In this document: positions 6,932-14,306 of the stretch, piece after piece
Layout of the letters: each line of letters starts with the position of its first letter
Numbering within the stretch: position 1 is the first letter of the stretch
DNA from: Myxococcota bacterium
GTDB lineage: Bacteria > Myxococcota_A > UBA9160 > PR03
DNA: 23,448 nucleotides
Direction: 5' to 3'
Assembly: GCA_030066475.1 (NCBI GenBank)
Contig: JASJBO010000014.1
Span: 1-23,448 of the forward strand
Translations under genes and position numbers: made by a program
Notes under the pieces: generated by a model
Database searches by the model: none
Seen by the model: only the letters and a program-made list of their open reading frames with translations
Told to the model about the DNA's origin: nothing

Positions 6932-7954
6932 CTACGTGATCTTCAGGGCAGCGAGGCGCTGGGCGAGCTTCTCCGGCGACCAGTAAGGCCGGGGGGCCGG
7001 CGCGGCCTCGAGCTCGTGGACGGCCTCCACGGCCAGTGCGTTCCGCGGCGCATCGACGCCCGCGCGGCGCGCGATCCGGACGATCTCGCCGGAGAGATCG
7101 TCGACCTCGGTCGGCTTGCCGGCCTCCAGGTCCTGAAGCGTGCTCGACTTGGCCTCGGGGTCGATGTCCACGATCGACCGGGCGAAGCGCAGGACGATCG
7201 CGTCGGGGAGATTGAGCAGGCGGGCCAGGAGCCAGGGCGGCAGCCCCACCACCGGGCGGGGCTCGATCCCGGCCCGCTTCATCGCGCCCAGCCCTTCGCG
7301 CATCAGGGCCGAGAAGCACCAGCGGAGCGTTCGGCTGCGCACCGAGGTCGCGATCGGGACCCCGGTGACGGTACAGACCATGTTGTTGAGGTTGAGGAGC
7401 AGCTTGCCCGCCTGGACCTCGTAGACGTCCTGCCGCTGCTCCAGGCGATCGCCGGTCCGGGCCAGGGCCGCGGCCAGCTCGTTCATCCACAGACCGGACT
7501 GGCCCTCGCGGCGGCCGACGACGATCGGCCCCGTCGTCGCCTGCCGGAAGACGGCGGTCTCCGGACGGACCACGTTGTAGGTCACCATGCCGGGGACCAC
7601 GTCCTGCTTGAGGTACCGCTCCAGCCGTTCCGGGTTGCGCAGACCGTTCTGGAAGGAGACGACGACGCACCGATCCGGAAGCACCTCGGCCAGGATGCGC
7701 GCGGCCTCTTCGGTGGCCCGCGACTTGACGGTCACCAGGCAGACGTCCACGTCGTGCAGGATCTCGGGGCTCTCGTCCAGCACGAAGGCCTCGCCGGGGC
7801 GATGCGGCCGCTCCTGGCGGTCGAAGACGACGAGCTCGTCGGCCACGGAGACCAGGGACGGACGTGCCACCATGCGAACCGGGACGCCGGCTGCAGAGAT
7901 CCGGACGCCCAGGCTTCCCCCGATTGCGCCGGCTCCGAACACGCCGACCTTCAT
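6932..7954 (-). CDS. Ketopantoate reductase-like NADP-dependent dehydrogenase (ApbA/PanE family)
   Basis: 340 residues, slightly longer than typical PanE (about 300). N-terminal Rossmann fold with GAGAIGG (7-13); TVKSR (75-79) and FQNG (101-104) are the usual cofactor and substrate positions. The C-terminal all-helical domain carries the family lysine in QAGKLLLNLNN (Lys184) and the SSTLQDLEAGKPTEVD segment (270-285) with the conserved Ser and Glu283. By family it reduces a 2-oxo acid such as 2-dehydropantoate with NADPH in the cytoplasm; true PanE activity is not proven, because many paralogues exist and no panB or panC is near. The ATG at 7954 is chosen because the Rossmann strand MKVGVFGAGAIGG starts there; GAGGAGG lies 13 bases upstream and GGGAG closer. 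Divergent from the operon starting at 8102. Confidence 0.85.
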   Translation of the reverse strand: MKVGVFGAGAIGGSLGVRISAAGVPVRMVARPSLVSVADELVVFDRQERPHRPGEAFVLDESPEILHDVDVCLVTVKSRATEEAARILAEVLPDRCVVVSFQNGLRNPERLERYLKQDVVPGMVTYNVVRPETAVFRQATTGPIVVGRREGQSGLWMNELAAALARTGDRLEQRQDVYEVQAGKLLLNLNNMVCTVTGVPIATSVRSRTLRWCFSALMREGLGAMKRAGIEPRPVVGLPPWLLARLLNLPDAIVLRFARSIVDIDPEAKSSTLQDLEAGKPTEVDDLSGEIVRIARRAGVDAPRNALAVEAVHELEAAPAPRPYWSPEKLAQRLAALKIT

Positions 7955-7993
7955 GCTCCCAGCGATGCCTCCTCGGACTCCGTCGTCCGGGGG

Positions 7994-8022
7994 AGGATAT
8001 CCGCCCGAGGCCCGGTCTTCAG
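7994..8022 (-). promoter_or_regulatory. Candidate promoter for the ketopantoate reductase-like gene
   Basis: On the minus strand, CTGAAG (8022-8017) and TATCCT (7999-7994) are 17 bases apart, with the -10 end 40 bases from the ATG at 7954. The TATCCT hexamer is the same as those at 3684 and 6130. The 147-bp divergent gap also holds an inverted repeat CCGAGA / TCTCGG (8044-8049 and 8064-8069), which could serve the plus-strand operon. Confidence 0.3.
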
Positions 8023-8101
8023 CCCGCGCCCGGCCGCTGGATGCCGAGATTCCGGTCATCTACTCTCGGCCGGGTCGGAGTGCACGAGTGCGCGGGGGAC
8101 C

Positions 8102-9025
8102 GTGAGCGAGTCGAAGCACACTGTCGCCGTCGACGGAGCCACGGGCTTCGTAGGAGTCCACGTGGTCGCGGCGCTACGGGAGCGCGGCCACGAAGCCGTG
8201 GCGCTGGTGCGGAAGGGCTCCAGGGCCGCGGACCTCGAGGTGCTCGAGTCGCTGGGCGCCCGTTTGGCCCCGGTGGACCTCCAGAGCGAGTCCGAGCTCA
8301 CCGACGCGATGCGCGGCTGCGACCGGCTGGTCCACCTGATCGGGAGCATCGCGCCGCCCAAGGGCACCGACCTCGAGAGCCTGCACGGAGGCATCGCCTC
8401 GCGCTGCTTCCTGGCGGCCAAGGGCGCGGGCGTCTCCAAGGTGGCCATCGTCACCGCCCTCGGGGCCGGTCCGAACGCCGCGTCCCTCTACCACCGCACC
8501 AAGTGGCAGGCCGAGGAGGCGCTCCGCGGCTCGGGGCTGCCCTTCGTGGTGCTGCGCCCGTCGCTCATCGTGGGTCGCCGCGTCGGCCATCGCGACTCGA
8601 AGATGGTGCGCCGCTACCTGGACCTGATCGAGCAGCGCAAGCGGGTGCCGCTCGTCCTCGGCGGCCGGAACCGGGTCCAGCCGATCGCCGTCACCGACCT
8701 GGCCGAGGCCGTGTGTACGGTGCTCGAGCGCTCCGACTGGGACGGTCGCGTGCTCGAGCTCGGGGGCGGGGAGGTGATGACGACCCGCCAGTTCGTGCAG
8801 CGGCTCATGCGCGCCGTCGGGCAGGAGAAGGACTTCCTCACCATCCCCGGTCCGCTCGCCTGGTGTGCGGCGTCCCTGCTCGAGGCCGTTCAGGAGGTCC
8901 CGCTGCTCTCGCACGACCAGCTCCGCATCGCGCAGATCGACGGCGACTGCGCGGAGAACGCCCTGACGGGCGAGCTCGCTGCGACTCCCACGCCCCTCGA
9001 CGAGGCCCTCGCGGCCTACGCGTAG
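8102..9025 (+). CDS. Atypical SDR / NAD(P)-binding protein (NDUFA9-like)
   Basis: 307 residues. Rossmann motif DGATGFVG (11-18) is the TGxxGxxG variant of atypical and extended SDRs with D for T at the first position. A YxxxK pair, Y130 and K134 (YHRTK), follows strand VAIVTALGAG, and LRPSLIVG (151-158) is typical of the NDUFA9/ycf39-like group that binds NAD(P) or quinone-related ligands. The C-terminal part VQPIAVTDLAEAV is the usual substrate-domain helix of this class. The specific reaction is not known. GTG at 8102 is the only sensible start before the Rossmann strand; the ribosome binding site is weak (CGGGGGAC). It heads a plus-strand operon: the next gene begins 12 bases after its stop. 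Confidence 0.82.
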   Translation: MSESKHTVAVDGATGFVGVHVVAALRERGHEAVALVRKGSRAADLEVLESLGARLAPVDLQSESELTDAMRGCDRLVHLIGSIAPPKGTDLESLHGGIASRCFLAAKGAGVSKVAIVTALGAGPNAASLYHRTKWQAEEALRGSGLPFVVLRPSLIVGRRVGHRDSKMVRRYLDLIEQRKRVPLVLGGRNRVQPIAVTDLAEAVCTVLERSDWDGRVLELGGGEVMTTRQFVQRLMRAVGQEKDFLTIPGPLAWCAASLLEAVQEVPLLSHDQLRIAQIDGDCAENALTGELAATPTPLDEALAAYA

Positions 9026-9037
9026 CCGAGGTCCCCC

Positions 9038-10867
9038 ATGACGCATCGTCTCATCGACCATCCCCCCCAGCTGTCGCGGCGCAGCGTCCGCGCCGAAGAC
9101 GGCTCGGAGCTCGAGTACTTCGTCTACCCGGAAGCGGAACGCGCCTTCGACCGCGTGCTCGTCTACGTGCACGGTCTGGTGAGCGATCACCACTGGTTCC
9201 GGGTTCCCGAGAGCCTGCCGGAGAACACCGGCATCCTGTTCCTCCCCCGTCAGCCGCGCGTCGACGTGGACCGATTCGAGACGTGGAGCCGCAACTACCA
9301 GCGTTGCCTCGAGGACTTCCAGCAGCACCACGAGAGCCCCCACTACCACCTGCTGGCCCAGTGCTTCGGCACCATGCCCTCGCTCCACTGGTCGACGGAC
9401 CGGCCCAACCAGTTCGACTCGGTCACGCTCGCCTCGCCGCCGGTCGACCTCCGCCACCCCTTCAGCCTGACCAAGAAGCTCGGCATCCTCTTCGGGCGCG
9501 GCCGCGGCCCGGTGCACTGCGACCTGACGCCCCGCAGCTACGGGCGCTCCCCTGCGCTCCAGCGCTTCATCGAGCGGAATCCGACCACGGACTGGCAGTT
9601 CACCAACCACTTCTATCGGCAGGTGGCGCGGATGCAGCGCTGGATCCACAAGTACGTGATCACCTTCCCCGCGCCGACCCACGTGATCGTGCCGACGGAG
9701 GACGAGGTGGCGCTGCCGATCGCTCCGCACACGCGAGTCGGCCAGCACGAGTATCCGAGCCGCACCACGATGCTGGTCTCCGACCACTTCTGCGAGCTGC
9801 TTCCCACCGGCGAGAGGTTCTGGCGCAGCGTCTTCGACTTCCAGCTCCAGAACGAGTTCCGCTTCGAGGACCCGGGCGAGATCCGCACCGTGCTGCTGAC
9901 GGGGGCCACGGGCTTCCTCGGCTCGCACCTGCTGCGCAAGCTCCACGCGGACGGGAAGCACGTGATCGCCTACGCCCGCACGCCCGACCGCGCCCGGGAG
10001 CAGTTCGCCGACCTGGGCGAGCGCTTCGAGGTGCGCCAGGGCGACCTGCACGACATGCAGGCGCTGGGGGCGGCGCTCCAGGGCGTCGACGCGGTGGTGC
10101 ACGTCGCGGGCCACGTGACCGACTGGGACGACTACGAGAGCTTCGCGAAGACCAACGTCGAGGGCACGGCCAACGTGCTGCTCCTCGCCCACGAGGCCGG
10201 GGTGAAGCAGTTCCTGCACATCAGCAGCCTCGGGGTGTTCGGCGACATCGACCAGCACGCCTTCGACGAGAACCACATGTACCGGCTCTCGTCCGACCAC
10301 TACAGCAACAGCAAGATCCACGCCGAGATCTTCGTGCGCCGCTACTGCACCGAGAACCGCATCCCCTACGGCATCATCCGGCCCGGCTTCATCTACGGAG
10401 AAGGCGACAACAACTTCTTCCCGAAGCTCATCGAGAACCTCGAGGCGGGCCGGGCGAAGTACATCGGATCCCGCGACCACAACGTGAACACGGTCTACGT
10501 GGGCAACGTGGCCGCGCTGGTGGGCGCCATGGTCGGGAACCCCTCGAGCTTCGGCGAGACCTACAACATCGGCGACCCGGAGCCGACCACGATCCACGAG
10601 TTCTTCGAGTCCGTCTGCGCCGCGCTGCAGATCGAGCCCCCCACCAAGACCGTGCCGAAGGCCCTGGCCCTGGCGCCGGCGGCCCTCCTGGAGGGCATCT
10701 TCCGGGCGCTGCGCATGAAGTCGGCGCCTCCGCTCACGCGCAAGAAGGTCACCTTCGTGGCCCGCAGCCGCTCGGTCGACGCCCGCAAGGCCTGGGCCCT
10801 GATCGGACGCCAGCCCTACTCGGCCAAGGAGGGTCTGGAGCGGACCCTGGCCCACCTGGCCTCCTGA
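9038..10867 (+). CDS. Alpha/beta hydrolase (Cys nucleophile) fused to extended SDR
   Basis: 609 residues, two domains. Residues 1-280 form an alpha/beta hydrolase: VYVHG (42-46) as oxyanion region, nucleophile elbow A-Q-C-F-G (107-111) with Cys109 in the place of Ser, and candidate acid Asp222 (PTEDE) and base His250 (SDHF). Residues 283-609 form an extended SDR of the epimerase/3-beta-hydroxysteroid dehydrogenase type: TGATGFLG (288-295), HISS (394-397), Y422-x3-K426 (YSNSK) and RPGFIYG (448-454). The reading frame is continuous with no weak linker, so this is a true fusion: one substrate may be cleaved or transacylated, then oxidised or reduced. GAGG with spacing 6 supports the ATG at 9038. 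Its TGA overlaps the next ATG (TGATG, 10865-10869). Exact substrate is unknown. Confidence 0.88.
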   Translation: MTHRLIDHPPQLSRRSVRAEDGSELEYFVYPEAERAFDRVLVYVHGLVSDHHWFRVPESLPENTGILFLPRQPRVDVDRFETWSRNYQRCLEDFQQHHESPHYHLLAQCFGTMPSLHWSTDRPNQFDSVTLASPPVDLRHPFSLTKKLGILFGRGRGPVHCDLTPRSYGRSPALQRFIERNPTTDWQFTNHFYRQVARMQRWIHKYVITFPAPTHVIVPTEDEVALPIAPHTRVGQHEYPSRTTMLVSDHFCELLPTGERFWRSVFDFQLQNEFRFEDPGEIRTVLLTGATGFLGSHLLRKLHADGKHVIAYARTPDRAREQFADLGERFEVRQGDLHDMQALGAALQGVDAVVHVAGHVTDWDDYESFAKTNVEGTANVLLLAHEAGVKQFLHISSLGVFGDIDQHAFDENHMYRLSSDHYSNSKIHAEIFVRRYCTENRIPYGIIRPGFIYGEGDNNFFPKLIENLEAGRAKYIGSRDHNVNTVYVGNVAALVGAMVGNPSSFGETYNIGDPEPTTIHEFFESVCAALQIEPPTKTVPKALALAPAALLEGIFRALRMKSAPPLTRKKVTFVARSRSVDARKAWALIGRQPYSAKEGLERTLAHLAS

Positions 10868-11904
10868 TGGACGAGCTCCGCGCGGCGCTGGAGGCCATCG
10901 GGCCGGCCACCTCGCTCGAGAACCTGCGGCGCATGCGGCGCGCCCGGCCGGACGTCCGCGGCTACGTGACGACCACGGTGACCTGGGCCCTGATGGGCGT
11001 CGGCCTGCTCGACGAGCTCGAGCGCGAGGGCAGCGTGGAGCTCTCCGAGTTCGCCTCGAGCCGGTCCCTCGACCCCGAGCTCCTCGCGAGCGCCTGCCGC
11101 TACCTGGTGCGCATCGGGCACCTGACCGAGGAGGCCGGCCGCATCCGCTTCAGCTCGAACGGCCGGGCTCGCTGGGACTCGGTCCACGGCGTCGTCCACA
11201 TCTTCTCGGCCTACGAGCCCTTCTTCACCAACCTCCGGGGTCTGATCGCGGGCGAGGTCTCGCGGGACTCCCTGCGCCGGGACGACGATCGGGTGGCGGT
11301 GGGCTTCCGCCAGACCGGTGCGTCGTTCACCTTCGCCGCCATGGGGAACATCGTCGAGCAGGAGGGCTTCTCGAGCGTCGTCGAGCTCGGCTGCGGCAAC
11401 GTCGACCTCTCCCTGTACCTGTGCCGGCGCTTCCCGGAGCTGCGCTGCCTGGGCATCGACTGGGACGATCGCTACGTGACCGCGGCCAAGGACACGATCG
11501 CGTCGGAGGGGCTGTCGGACCGGGTGGCGGTGCTCAAGCACGACCTGTTCGCCCTGGACCCGTCGGTCCACGACTTCTCGCCCTACCAGCTCGTCGCCGC
11601 CATCGATCTCTTCCACGGCTACTACTACGAGGGCCGGGAGCGGCTCCTGGATCTGCTGCGCGCGATCCGCCGGGCGTTCCCGACCCAGCGCTTCCTGTTC
11701 TCGGACATGTGCCTGGCAGACGAGGAGCGCATGCGCTCCATCGCCTATCCGGTGGTCGAGCACGAGCTCTTCCATTCGCTGACCGGCCAGCGGACCTTCG
11801 CGCAGGGCGAGCTCGAGGACTGCCTCGCCGAGGCGGGATTCAACCTGGTGAAGGCCTGGCCGCTGCGCAACCTGGCGGCGCGCCTGTTCCTCCTCCTGGA
11901 GTGA
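10867..11904 (+). CDS. SAM-dependent methyltransferase
   Basis: 345 residues. The N-terminal half (1-160) is helical, with a winged-helix-like region (30-105) as in small-molecule O-methyltransferases. The class I Rossmann fold begins with motif I VVELGCGNVDLSLYL (171-185), then acidic residue D198 in LGIDWDD, HDLFALD (225-231) and IDLFH (246-250). By family it moves a methyl group from S-adenosylmethionine to a small molecule in the cytoplasm. HGYYYEGRERL (250-260) lacks a clear catalytic base for polyketide O-methyltransferases, so O-, C- or N-methylation cannot be separated. The start overlaps the stop of the fusion gene by one base, which argues for coupling and for a shared pathway with the flanking SDRs. 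Confidence 0.85.
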   Translation: MDELRAALEAIGPATSLENLRRMRRARPDVRGYVTTTVTWALMGVGLLDELEREGSVELSEFASSRSLDPELLASACRYLVRIGHLTEEAGRIRFSSNGRARWDSVHGVVHIFSAYEPFFTNLRGLIAGEVSRDSLRRDDDRVAVGFRQTGASFTFAAMGNIVEQEGFSSVVELGCGNVDLSLYLCRRFPELRCLGIDWDDRYVTAAKDTIASEGLSDRVAVLKHDLFALDPSVHDFSPYQLVAAIDLFHGYYYEGRERLLDLLRAIRRAFPTQRFLFSDMCLADEERMRSIAYPVVEHELFHSLTGQRTFAQGELEDCLAEAGFNLVKAWPLRNLAARLFLLLE

Positions 11905-11914
11905 GTCCTCCATC

Positions 11915-12760
11915 GTGGCAGCCAAGACGATCCTCATCACGGGCGCCTCCTCGGGCATCGGCCTGGCGACGGCGCGCTACCTCGACCAGCGCGGGTTCCG
12001 CGTGTTCGGAACCTTCCGGGAGTCCGATCCGACGGAAGAGGTCGCCGGGCAGATGTCCGAGCGCTTCGTGCCGCTCACCATGGAGCTGGCGAGCCCGGAC
12101 AGCATCGCCAAGGGCGTCGAGCAGGTGGCGGGAAGCGTCGGCGAGGACGGCCTGGGCGGCCTGGTCAACAACGCCGGGACGATCATCGCCACGCCGCTCG
12201 AGTTCCTCGACCTGGACGCCTTCCGCACGCTGCTCGAGGTGAACGTCACGGCCCAGATCGCCGTCACCCAGGCGTGCCTGCCGCTGCTGCGCAAGGCGCG
12301 GGGTCGCATCGTCAACATGAGCTCGGTGAGCGGCCTGAGCGCGCTGCCGACGATCGGTCCCTACTGCGCGACGAAGTTCGCCATCGAGGGGCTCTCCGAC
12401 ACCCTGCGCATGGAGCTCGCTCCCTGGGGCATCGACGTGTCGATCATCGAGCCGGGAAGCGCCTCGACCAACATCATGCAGGTGGCCGGCGACGACGCCG
12501 CGGCGGCGGTCGACGCCTCCGACCCGATCCGCCGGCAGTACCGCGAGATGGTGAAGGGGATGGCGGCCGGTTTCCGCCGTTCGGCCTCGGGGGGCATCTC
12601 GCCCGACGTCGTGGCGGCCAAGGTCCACGAGGCGCTCACGGCAACGCGACCCAAGACCCGCTACCTGGTGGGTCGTGTGGCCTACCTGCGCAGCTACGCG
12701 CGCATCCTGCCCGATCGTATCCGCGACCGCATCACGCTCCGTGCGCTGAAGAAGATCTGA
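11915..12760 (+). CDS. Classical short-chain dehydrogenase/reductase
   Basis: 281 residues. TGASSGIG (9-16), NNAG (85-88), NMSSVSG (134-140) and Y150-x3-K154 (YCATK) are the complete classical SDR set; PGSAST (positions near 190) follows the usual substrate loop. The basic F-R pair after strand 2 (TFRESD, 33-38) suits NADP(H). The C-terminal extension with YLVGRVAYLRSYARILP is like retinol/11-beta-hydroxysteroid dehydrogenase-type enzymes that act on hydrophobic alcohols or ketones. Start is GTG at 11915, 10 bases after the methyltransferase stop; the ribosome binding site is poor, as expected within a coupled operon. Confidence 0.88.
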   Translation: MAAKTILITGASSGIGLATARYLDQRGFRVFGTFRESDPTEEVAGQMSERFVPLTMELASPDSIAKGVEQVAGSVGEDGLGGLVNNAGTIIATPLEFLDLDAFRTLLEVNVTAQIAVTQACLPLLRKARGRIVNMSSVSGLSALPTIGPYCATKFAIEGLSDTLRMELAPWGIDVSIIEPGSASTNIMQVAGDDAAAAVDASDPIRRQYREMVKGMAAGFRRSASGGISPDVVAAKVHEALTATRPKTRYLVGRVAYLRSYARILPDRIRDRITLRALKKI

Positions 12761-12795
12761 GCGCCCTCGGGGGCGCCAGTCGAGGAGGAGAGACG

Positions 12796-13227
12796 ATGAG
12801 AACCGCAACCCTTTGCTTCGGCCTGGCTCTCGCGCTGGGTCTGGTGGCGGCGTTCCCGAGCCACGCGGAGGAGCCCGTGGGCGGGATCAGCTTCCACGGA
12901 CGCACGCTCGCGATGGGCGTCGGCTTCTCGTGGGGCAGCGGAACGCTGCACTTCCAGGGGAAGAACCACGCCTTCAAGGTGCAAGGGCTCTCGGTCGGAC
13001 AGGCGGGCGCCGCGGACATGACCGCCAGCGGGAGCGTGTATCGACTGAAGCGGCTCTCCGACTTCGACGGGAACTACACGGCAGCGGCCGGGGACATCAC
13101 CGTAGGGGGCGGCGAAGGCGGCGCCGTGATGCAGAACCAGAACGGCGTCGTGATCAAGGTCCGAGCGACGAGCCAGGGGGCCAACGCGAAGATCGCCTCC
13201 GAGGGACTCAAGATCACGCTGAAGTAG
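12796..13227 (+). CDS. Small exported protein, DUF1134/EipA-like
   Basis: 143 residues. A signal peptide (1-24, Ala/Leu-rich core, likely cleavage after SHA) predicts export to the periplasm. The mature part is a compact, Gly-rich beta-type domain with GFSWGSGTLHFQGK, FKVQGLSVGQAG, VYRLKRLSDFDGNY and QNQNGVVIKV. This pattern resembles, from memory, the DUF1134/EipA family, periplasmic beta-barrel-like proteins linked to envelope integrity in Alphaproteobacteria; the family match is not verified. GAGGAGGAG (12782-12790) ends 5 bases before the ATG. It follows the SDR by 35 bases and probably ends the operon that starts at 8102. The following 58 bases to the convergent stop at 13286 hold no clear terminator. 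Confidence 0.75.
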   Translation: MRTATLCFGLALALGLVAAFPSHAEEPVGGISFHGRTLAMGVGFSWGSGTLHFQGKNHAFKVQGLSVGQAGAADMTASGSVYRLKRLSDFDGNYTAAAGDITVGGGEGGAVMQNQNGVVIKVRATSQGANAKIASEGLKITLK

Positions 13228-13285
13228 AGCGCTCGCACCACCCGCTTCAGGCGGCGCTGCCGTCCGAGCGGTCGCCGAAGGGGCG

Positions 13286-14269
13286 CTAGCGGTCCCGCGC
13301 CCGGTACCAGTCGGCGAACTCGGCGATCGCGTCCATCGTCGGCATCTTCGGCTCGTAGCCCAGGTGCTTGCGGGCGAGTCCGATGTCGAGCGTCATGGAG
13401 TAGCTCGCGATGCCGACCTTGATCGGCTGCAGGTTCGGCTCCTCCGTCTGCCCCCGCCAGCGCGCGAGGGTCTCGGTCGCCGTCGCCGCGGCCATCGCCA
13501 GGAACACCGGGATGCTCCGGCGCGTGGCGTCGAGTCCCACCGCCTGCAGGCCCGCCTCGATCACGTGCCAGAGCTTCTCCGGGCGGCCGTTGGTGATGTT
13601 GTAGGTCCGCCCGAAGCCGTCCGTGGAGTCCCCGAGCAGGGTCTCGAACACCTCGATCAGGTTGCTCACCGAGGTGAAGTCCGCGAGGCAGTGGCCGTCG
13701 CCGGGCTGGACCAGCTTGCCGGCCCGGCGCAGGTCGATGATCCGGGGCAGCCAGCTCGTGTCCCCGGCGCCGATCACGCCGCGCGGGCGCAACGAGACCG
13801 TGGCGAGCTCCGGCGAGTGCGCCTCCGTCACGAGCTGCTCGGCCCGGTACTTGGTCGCCGCGTAGGCGTTCACGAAGCGGGCGGGCACGTCGGTCTCGCG
13901 CAGGTCGTGCTGGTCGCGGTAGGCGAAGTAGATGGTCGGCGAGGAGAGGTTGATGAAGCGCTGGACTCCCGCCTCGCGAGCGCCCTCGAGCAGGGTTCGC
14001 GTGGCCGCGACGTTGGCCTGCTCGAACGCCTCGTAGGGCCCCCACGTGCTGGACTTGCCGGCGCAGTGCAGGATGGCGTCGACGCCCTGGCAGACCCGGC
14101 GGCAGTCCTCGACCCGGCCGATGTCGGCCTGCCGGTAGTCGATCGCCGGATCCGCGACGCCCGGGCTGCGCCCGGTCCCGACCACCTCGAAGCGGCGCGA
14201 GAGCCGCTGCCAGGCCCGGCCGCCGACGAATCCGCTGACGCCCGTGATCAGCACGCGAGAGATCGTCAT
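13286..14269 (-). CDS. Extended SDR, OleD / 3-beta-HSD-like
   Basis: 327 residues. TGVSGFVG (9-16), LHCAGKSSTWGPYE (67-80), NLSSPTIYF (107-115), Y136-x3-K140 (YAATK) and LRPRGVIGAGD (157-167) follow the pattern of NAD(P)-dependent 3-beta-hydroxysteroid dehydrogenase/isomerase relatives, in particular OleD, the 2-alkyl-3-ketoalkanoate reductase of olefin synthesis. OleA, OleB and OleC are not in this window, so OleD function is only a similarity and any beta-keto acid or sterol-like substrate is possible. AGGAGGA with spacing 8 supports the ATG at 14269. It lies 37 bases downstream of the SDR ending at 14307, and is likely in the same operon. Confidence 0.87.
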   Translation of the reverse strand: MTISRVLITGVSGFVGGRAWQRLSRRFEVVGTGRSPGVADPAIDYRQADIGRVEDCRRVCQGVDAILHCAGKSSTWGPYEAFEQANVAATRTLLEGAREAGVQRFINLSSPTIYFAYRDQHDLRETDVPARFVNAYAATKYRAEQLVTEAHSPELATVSLRPRGVIGAGDTSWLPRIIDLRRAGKLVQPGDGHCLADFTSVSNLIEVFETLLGDSTDGFGRTYNITNGRPEKLWHVIEAGLQAVGLDATRRSIPVFLAMAAATATETLARWRGQTEEPNLQPIKVGIASYSMTLDIGLARKHLGYEPKMPTMDAIAEFADWYRARDR

Positions 14270-14306
14270 CGCTGCGGTCCTCCTCTGCCGGAGCGCGGGC
14301 CGGGCG

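Noticed and set aside
8174..10855. Minus-strand open frame of 893 codons
   Set aside because: Antisense to the SDR and hydrolase-SDR genes; composition typical of high-GC shadows.
13228..13285. Terminator between convergent genes
   Set aside because: Only a four-pair stem (CGGC / GCCG) and an eight-base palindrome at the stop codon are seen; no T tract and no convincing hairpin.
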